Origin: Solirubrobacteraceae bacterium
GTDB lineage: Bacteria; Actinomycetota; Thermoleophilia; Solirubrobacterales; Solirubrobacteraceae
DNA: 10,443 nucleotides
NCBI GenBank assembly: GCA_030447005.1
Contig: JAUJME010000041.1
Span: 1 to 10,443, forward strand
Direction of reading: 5' to 3'
A program made the position numbers and the translations under genes. The notes under the pieces were generated by a model. The model did not search any database. It was not told the DNA's origin and worked only from the letters and a program-made list of their open reading frames with translations. Below, one piece after another: positions 6,555-10,443 of the stretch; positions within the stretch are counted from its first letter, which is position 1, and every line of letters begins with the position of its first letter.

Positions 6555-7054
6555 CCCGCGCGCCGACGCGCGTGTGGCACCTCGAGCTCGACGAGCTGCG
6601 GCCCGCGCGCGGCGCCGCGCAGGCCGACGTCCGCCGCGCCGAGGTGCCCTTCGGGCCGCTCAACCGCTTCTTCTACCTCGAGGTCGGCCGCGACCTGCAC
6701 TGGGTCGACCGCCTCGGCTGGTCGGCGGCGCGCTGGCAGGCCTGGGCGGACGGGATCGAGACGTGGCTCGTCCACGATCGCGGCACGCCGGCCGGCTACG
6801 CCGAGCTGCGCACCCGCGGCGACGCCGAGGAGATCGCCTTCTTCGGCCTCCTCGCGCCGTTCCGGGGCCGCGGTTTCGGCGGCGCGCTGCTCACCCGCGT
6901 CGTCGAGCGCGCGCTCGAGCGCGGCGCCGGCGGGACGGTCTGCCTCGACACGTGCGAGCTCGACGGCCCCCACGCGCTCGACAACTACCGCGCCCGCGGC
7001 TTCGAGGTCGTTCGCGAGACGGTCGAGCCGCGCGGGCGCCGCGTCACCCCGTGA
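6551..7054 (+). CDS. GNAT-family N-acetyltransferase
   Basis: A 167-residue protein with the GNAT core in its second half. There is a strand at AEEIAFFGLLAPF (92-104), the acetyl-CoA pyrophosphate loop RGRGFGG (105-111), the following helix LLTRVVERALERG, then CLDTCELDGPHALDNYRARGF, with the NYRARGF motif typical of the last GNAT helix. It moves an acetyl group from acetyl-CoA to an amine; the target is unknown. The N-terminal half has PFGPLNRFFYLEVGRDLHW, seen in a group of uncharacterised actinobacterial GNAT proteins. The GTG start overlaps the glycosylase stop as GTGA. A GTG at 6533 is also in frame but would lengthen the overlap. The 3' end overlaps the convergent LuxR gene by 11 bases, so no separate terminator can stand between them. 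Confidence 0.88.
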   Translation: MTRAPTRVWHLELDELRPARGAAQADVRRAEVPFGPLNRFFYLEVGRDLHWVDRLGWSAARWQAWADGIETWLVHDRGTPAGYAELRTRGDAEEIAFFGLLAPFRGRGFGGALLTRVVERALERGAGGTVCLDTCELDGPHALDNYRARGFEVVRETVEPRGRRVTP

Positions 7055-7056
7055 CG
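7042..7056. repeat. Small inverted repeat across two convergent stop codons
   Basis: CGTCAC-CCC-GTGACG: perfect 6-base arms. The left arm holds the stop of the minus-strand regulator and the right arm the stop of the plus-strand acetyltransferase. There is no T-run on either side, so it is a weak candidate for a bidirectional terminator and may be chance. Confidence 0.3.
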
Positions 7057-9893
7057 GGCTCGTCGCCGAGCAGCCGCTCGAGGTCCGCGCGACGATTCAC
7101 GCCGAGCTTGCGGTAGGCGCCGCGCAGATGCCATTCGACCGTCTTGCGGCTGACGAACAGCGACTCGGCGATCTGGCGGTTCGTGAGTCCCTGGGCGGCG
7201 AGGACGACGACCCGCCGCTCGCCCGCGGTGAGCGCCTCGGCCCCGTCGCGCGCCGCGCGGCGCGGCCGCCCGCCGGCGAGGACCAGCTCCTCGCGGGCGG
7301 TCGCGGCCAGGGCGTGCGCGCCGCTGCGGTCGGCGAGGTCGAGGGCCTCGCGCAGGACGTCGGCCGACGACGTGCGGTACCCGGCGCGCCGCAGCGCCGC
7401 GCCGTGATCGGCGAGCGCGCGGGCGAGCTCCAGGCGCGCCGGCGACCGGCGCAGCATGTCCACAGCGTCGTGCAGGAGCCCCGTGCCCTCCGCGCCGCCC
7501 GCCACGAGCCCCTGCGCGCGCAGCGCCATGCCGAGCGGACGCGGCGCGCCCCATCGCCGTGCGAGCTCGACCTCCTCGGCGGCCAGCGCCGCGGCGCGCT
7601 CTGCGTCACCGCAGCGTGAGGCCGCGACCGCCGCCGACGAGCGCCACGGAAGCGCGCCCGGGTTCGGATTCGGCAGCGCCGCGCCAGCGGCGAGGTGGTC
7701 GCCGAGTGCCTCGTCCCAGCGCCCCTGCGCAGCCCGCAGGCGCCCGCGCGCGTGGAGCAGGTAGGCGGCGAGCAGCGCGTGCTGTGCCTCGGGCTCGCCG
7801 CCGGACGCCAGCGCGTCCTCTGCCGCCGCCAGGTCGCCGCCCTCGACGAGCGCCCACGTCAGCACGCCGACGGCGAGCGGCACCCACATGCCCCAGCCGT
7901 CGGCGCGGTGGGCGAGCGCCTGGGTCGCGTCGGCCGCGGCGTCGGCGACCCGTCCCGACCAGAACAGCGGGGCGGCGCGGCACGCGCTGGCGTTGGCGAA
8001 GCCCATCACGGAGCCCCGCGTCCGCGCGTCGGCGAGCGCGGCATCGCACGCCGCGATCGAGGAGCCGAGGTCGTCGGCCCAGACGAGCACCGCGTTGGCG
8101 AGCGTCCAGTGCATGCCCTCGGCGGTCTCCTGCGGCACCAGCGCGCCGTCGCCGAGCGCCCGCCGCGCGAGGTCGCGAGCGCGCTCGTGCGGCTCGATGC
8201 CGAAGCCGGCACGGACGGCGAGCGCGCTCAACACGGCGCGTTCGCCTGCGCTCAGCTCGTCCGCGCCGTCGGCGATGCGCGAGCGCAGCGCGACGGTCTC
8301 CTCGTGCAGAGCCGGCTCAGCGATGCCGATCATCGCCAGCCCGGCGGCCAGCTGCCGGCCGATCTCGCAGTCGCCCTCGTCGCCGGCCGCCTCGAGGCCC
8401 CGGCGGTAGGCGGCTCCGGCCTCCAGGTGACGTCCCGACCCGAAGAGCGCCTGCCCGAGGGCGAGCTGGACCTCGGCGACGCGGTGAGGGTCGTCGAGGA
8501 GCACGAGGGCCTGGTCGTACGCGACCGCCGCCTCCGCCGTACGCGTTGCCGCAAGCGCGGTGCCGAGCTCGATCAGCAGTTCGGCGCGCTCGGGCCGGGC
8601 GGCGGGCTCGTCGAGCGCGCGCCGCAGCAGTCGCGCGGGGAGCTCCCGGGCGCCGCGCTCGACGGTCCGCGCCGCGGCGTGCCGCAGCGTCTCGACCGCC
8701 CACGGCTCGCCGGCGGCGGGCGCGTCGAGCAGGTGGCGCGCGACGCGCTCGGCGGGCGCGCCGTCGGCGTGCAGCAGCCGGGCCGCGCGCAGGTGCGCGC
8801 GCCGGCGCTCCGCCCCGGCCATGTCGCCGTGGACCGCCGAGCGCAGGACGGGGTGGGCGAAGACGAGCGGCTCCTCCTCGGCGAGGATCGACGCGCGCGC
8901 GAGGAGAGCGGCGGCGCCGGCCGCCTCGTCGGCGTCGATGCCCGCCAGCGCGGCGGCCTGGGGAACGTCGGCTTCGAAGAGGATGGCCACCGCGCGAGCG
9001 AGCGCCAGGGCGTCGGGTGGAAACCGGGCGAGCCGCAGCAGGATCGACCGCGCGATCGTGTCCGGCGCGACGTCGCCGATCCGGGCGGCCGAGGCCGCCG
9101 TGGGGTCAACGTCGTCGTCTCGGAGCGTGAGCAGCAGCTCGCGCACGAGGAACGGGTTGCCGCGCGTCGCCTCGAAGCACGCCGCACAGAACGCGTCCTC
9201 GGCGTCGGGGAAGGCGTGGGCGCGGACGAACTCGGCAGTGGCGTCGGGCGACAGCGCGCCGAGCGTCAGGACGGTCGCCGAGGGATCCCCGCTGAGCGCC
9301 CGCAGCTCGCCCGACGCGGTCGGCTCACCGGTCCGGACGCCGAGCACCACGGCGACCGGCAGCCCGTCGAGGCGATGGGCGAGATAGGCGGCGAACCGCA
9401 GCGACGCCGCGTCGGCCCAATGGGCGTCGTCGATGACGAGCAGCAGGGGGGCGCGGTCGGCGAGGTTGGCGGCCAGCCAGTAGAGGCCGTGGACCAGCGA
9501 GAAGACCGCGTCGTGGTCGCCCGGCAGCGTGCGCCCCCACGGTGGCCCCTCGAGCAGCTCGGCGGCCAGGCCCGCCGCGCCGGCGAGCAGCTGGGCGCGC
9601 TCGTCGAGCGCCGCGCCCGCCATGCGCGCCTCGAACAACTGCAGCGCCGCGCCGAACGGGAAGTCGCCCTCCGACTCGCCGCCGCGGGCGGTGAGCACCT
9701 GCAGCCCGCGCTCGCGCGCGAGGTCGCCGGCGTGCGCGAGCAGCCGGGACTTGCCGATCCCCGCCTCGCCCTCGACGACGACGAGCGCGCCGCGGCCCTC
9801 GAGCGCCGCATCGAGCGCGTCCTCGACCGCGCGCAGCTCGGCCCCACGCTCGAGCAGGTCATCAGGGGCCAGGTGAGCGGCATCGAGCGCCAA
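7044..9893 (-). CDS. LAL-type LuxR-family transcriptional regulator (AAA ATPase plus LuxR HTH)
   Basis: About 949 residues, the usual size of LAL (MalT-like large ATP-binding LuxR) regulators. The N-terminal ATPase has Walker A GEAGIGKS (42-49) after the LLERGAEL entry motif, and Walker B LLLVIDDAHWAD (150-161). A long alpha-helical, Ala-rich, TPR-like middle follows (about 400-870). The C-terminus is a LuxR helix-turn-helix, LTAGERR at 888-894 through GLTNRQIAESLFVSRKTVEWH to LGVNRRADL. It should bind DNA in response to a ligand and ATP state; its targets are not shown. The start is uncertain. The frame stays open far upstream, but upstream of 9893 third positions lose their G/C bias, so TTG at 9893, just before the ATPase domain, is preferred over GTG at 10028. 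It converges on the acetyltransferase gene and diverges from the small gene at 10054. Confidence 0.9.
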   Translation of the reverse strand: MALDAAHLAPDDLLERGAELRAVEDALDAALEGRGALVVVEGEAGIGKSRLLAHAGDLARERGLQVLTARGGESEGDFPFGAALQLFEARMAGAALDERAQLLAGAAGLAAELLEGPPWGRTLPGDHDAVFSLVHGLYWLAANLADRAPLLLVIDDAHWADAASLRFAAYLAHRLDGLPVAVVLGVRTGEPTASGELRALSGDPSATVLTLGALSPDATAEFVRAHAFPDAEDAFCAACFEATRGNPFLVRELLLTLRDDDVDPTAASAARIGDVAPDTIARSILLRLARFPPDALALARAVAILFEADVPQAAALAGIDADEAAGAAALLARASILAEEEPLVFAHPVLRSAVHGDMAGAERRRAHLRAARLLHADGAPAERVARHLLDAPAAGEPWAVETLRHAAARTVERGARELPARLLRRALDEPAARPERAELLIELGTALAATRTAEAAVAYDQALVLLDDPHRVAEVQLALGQALFGSGRHLEAGAAYRRGLEAAGDEGDCEIGRQLAAGLAMIGIAEPALHEETVALRSRIADGADELSAGERAVLSALAVRAGFGIEPHERARDLARRALGDGALVPQETAEGMHWTLANAVLVWADDLGSSIAACDAALADARTRGSVMGFANASACRAAPLFWSGRVADAAADATQALAHRADGWGMWVPLAVGVLTWALVEGGDLAAAEDALASGGEPEAQHALLAAYLLHARGRLRAAQGRWDEALGDHLAAGAALPNPNPGALPWRSSAAVAASRCGDAERAAALAAEEVELARRWGAPRPLGMALRAQGLVAGGAEGTGLLHDAVDMLRRSPARLELARALADHGAALRRAGYRTSSADVLREALDLADRSGAHALAATAREELVLAGGRPRRAARDGAEALTAGERRVVVLAAQGLTNRQIAESLFVSRKTVEWHLRGAYRKLGVNRRADLERLLGDEPVTG

Positions 9894-10053
9894 GGGAACC
9901 CGGCGCGAAGGTAGCGGCGCTTGAGCCGTCGGTCCACCAACTGGACGAACGTCGGACCCTGGTCCCGGGGCATCGACGCACCGGACGCAGGAAAGACTAG
10001 GTGGGGGTCCCTGGTGACGCCGCGTCACCCGATCGCAGAGGCTCGCCGCCTCG
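9894..10053. promoter_or_regulatory. Divergent non-coding region between the LuxR regulator and a small gene
   Basis: 160 bases that must hold the promoters of the regulator (minus) and the small gene (plus). Third-position bias is lost in the regulator's frame here, which supports non-coding. The main visible structure is the palindrome at 10013-10029. A short inverted repeat, GGACC-CT-GGTCC, lies at 9954-9965. I see no convincing -35/-10 pair on either strand. Confidence 0.5.
10013..10029. promoter_or_regulatory. Perfect 17-base palindrome, candidate operator
   Basis: GGTGACGC-C-GCGTCACC: two perfect 8-base arms around one base, 120 bases upstream of the preferred regulator start and 24 bases upstream of the small gene's ATG. 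Position and symmetry fit a dimeric regulator site, possibly autoregulation by the LuxR protein. That link is inference. Confidence 0.45.
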
Positions 10054-10257
10054 ATGACCCCGCCCGCTGCCCGCATCGTGCTCGACCTCGTTCCCGGCGC
10101 CGAGCCCGTCGCCGGACACGTCCGCGCCGGGCGCCGGACACCGGTGGCGTTCACCGGCTGGAGGGCGCTCTTCAGCGCGCTGCACGACGTGCTGACCCAG
10201 CCGGCCGCCGATGCCGGCGACCCGACCGACCTTCCCGCCCCAGAACCCCGGAGATGA
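10054..10257 (+). CDS. Small protein with FTGW motif, function unknown
   Basis: A 67-residue soluble protein. Its core is IVLDLVPGAEPVAGHV, then a basic turn, then VAFTGWRALFSALHDVL, followed by a disordered Pro/Asp tail. A short beta start with G-x-P-x-x-G, then F-x-GW-x-x-L and an amphipathic helix, is a pattern I associate with small uncharacterised actinobacterial proteins (from memory, not checked). Codons favour G or C at the third position, and the frame is the most plausible one here. The Shine-Dalgarno sequence is weak: AGAGG at 10037-10041, 12 bases from the ATG. It diverges from the LuxR regulator and overlaps or abuts the following frame, so it may be co-transcribed with that gene. 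The window shows nothing of its biochemical role. Confidence 0.6.
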   Translation: MTPPAARIVLDLVPGAEPVAGHVRAGRRTPVAFTGWRALFSALHDVLTQPAADAGDPTDLPAPEPRR

Positions 10258-10443
10258 CCGTGCCCAGCTACCCCTTCGCCCGGTCGCTGCCCAAGAGCGG
10301 CAACGCGCCAGCGACGCGAACCCTGGGGTGCGACCCCAGCGAGGTACCGGGATCCGGTGCCGATGCCTACCAGACCAAGAACCACGCGCCCTCCGTTCCG
10401 CCAGGGCGCAAGGAGGAGTTCCCGGAGATGCCTCACCCTTCCC
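10254..10443 (+). CDS. Unidentified reading frame, running off the right edge
   Basis: At least 63 codons remain open to the window edge, most ending in G or C. Three starts are possible. ATG at 10254 overlaps the previous stop as ATGA. GTG at 10260 has GGAG six bases upstream. ATG at 10428 has the strongest site, AAGGAGGAG at 10410-10418. If the first two are right, the N-terminus (TVPSYPFARSLPKSGN onward) is polar, Pro-rich and of no family I recognise, with no membrane segment or signal peptide. If the last is right, only MPHPS is visible and the stretch before it is an untranslated leader carrying two hairpins. The coding-like codon bias weakens after about the first twenty codons, so I cannot choose. 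Confidence 0.4.
   Translation, partial: MTVPSYPFARSLPKSGNAPATRTLGCDPSEVPGSGADAYQTKNHAPSVPPGRKEEFPEMPHPS
10323..10361 (+). repeat. Two adjacent hairpins near the right edge
   Basis: The first is CTGGGGT-GCG-ACCCCAG (10323-10339), a perfect 7-base stem. The second is GGTACCGG-GAT-CCGGTGCC (10343-10361 with the 3-base loop), 8 pairs including one G-T. They follow each other within a few bases, inside the last reading frame or its leader. There is no T-run, so they are not a standard terminator. The first shares the GGGGT-NNN-ACCC core with the repeat cassette at 3616-3732. Confidence 0.4.
10410..10418 (+). promoter_or_regulatory. Strong ribosome-binding site before ATG 10428
   Basis: AAGGAGGAG ends 9 bases before the ATG at 10428 and is the best Shine-Dalgarno match in the window. 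It suggests that the gene leaving the right edge may really begin at 10428, although the same frame is open upstream to 10254. Confidence 0.45.

Noticed and set aside
7559..9914. Plus-strand open frames of 500-740 codons across the regulator
   Set aside because: They are shadows of the LAL regulator, very Arg-rich and without domains, while the minus frame carries Walker A, Walker B and the LuxR HTH.
9921..10000. Possible sigma-70 promoter (TTGAGC at 9921; AGACTA near 9995)
   Set aside because: The two elements are not at a usable spacing and no -10 hexamer matches well, so no promoter is called.
10029..10436. Regulator extension to an ATG at 10436
   Set aside because: It would cover the small plus-strand gene and the divergent region, and its translation has no similarity to LAL N-termini.

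Overview
The window is a very GC-rich stretch of bacterial chromosome. Genes are tightly packed, codons nearly always end in G or C, and there are three 4-base GTGA stop/start overlaps. The protein types (CDP-alcohol phosphatidyltransferase beside a PAP2_3/Aur1-like membrane enzyme, a large LAL-type LuxR regulator, a small FTGW-type protein) suggest a high-GC actinobacterium, possibly of the Thermoleophilia/Solirubrobacterales kind. The lineage is an inference from style; no marker gene here proves it. There are no rRNA or tRNA genes, no CRISPR array, and no transposase or phage gene.

Layout. (1) Minus strand, 4991 down to 1: a probable five-gene operon. It runs alpha/beta hydrolase (haloalkane-dehalogenase-like), then two tandem paralogous multi-spanning membrane proteins of unknown function (GT-C-like in architecture), then a PAP2/inositol-phosphorylceramide-synthase-like membrane phosphatase or transferase, then a CDP-alcohol phosphatidyltransferase cut by the window edge. 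Spacing is 9-12 bases or overlapping throughout. The last two genes suggest phospho-alcohol (perhaps inositol) lipid metabolism, and the membrane paralogs may act on lipid-linked sugars in the same membrane. (2) Plus strand, 5011-7054: a three-gene operon of PfkB-family sugar kinase, endonuclease III-like HhH-GPD glycosylase with a 4Fe-4S cluster, and a GNAT acetyltransferase, each joined by a GTGA overlap. It diverges from operon 1 across only 19 bases, which are almost filled by a perfect 17-base palindrome. (3) Minus strand, 9893-7044: a large LAL-type LuxR regulator whose 3' end overlaps the GNAT gene tail to tail by 11 bases. (4) Positions 9894-10053: a non-coding divergent region with a second perfect 17-base palindrome. 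(5) Plus strand, 10054 to the end: a 67-residue FTGW-type protein and, overlapping or just after it, a further reading frame that leaves the window and holds a strong ribosome-binding site just before the edge.

The most unusual object is a cassette of palindromic repeats at 3616-3732. It lies in frame inside the second membrane paralog and is read as a glycine-rich insert that the sister paralog lacks. Its core, GGGGT-NNN-RCCC, is echoed by a hairpin at 10323-10339, which hints at a dispersed palindromic repeat family in this genome. I saw no defence system or obviously new enzyme pathway. The undescribed elements are the paralogous membrane pair, the in-frame repeat insertion and the small genes at the right end.
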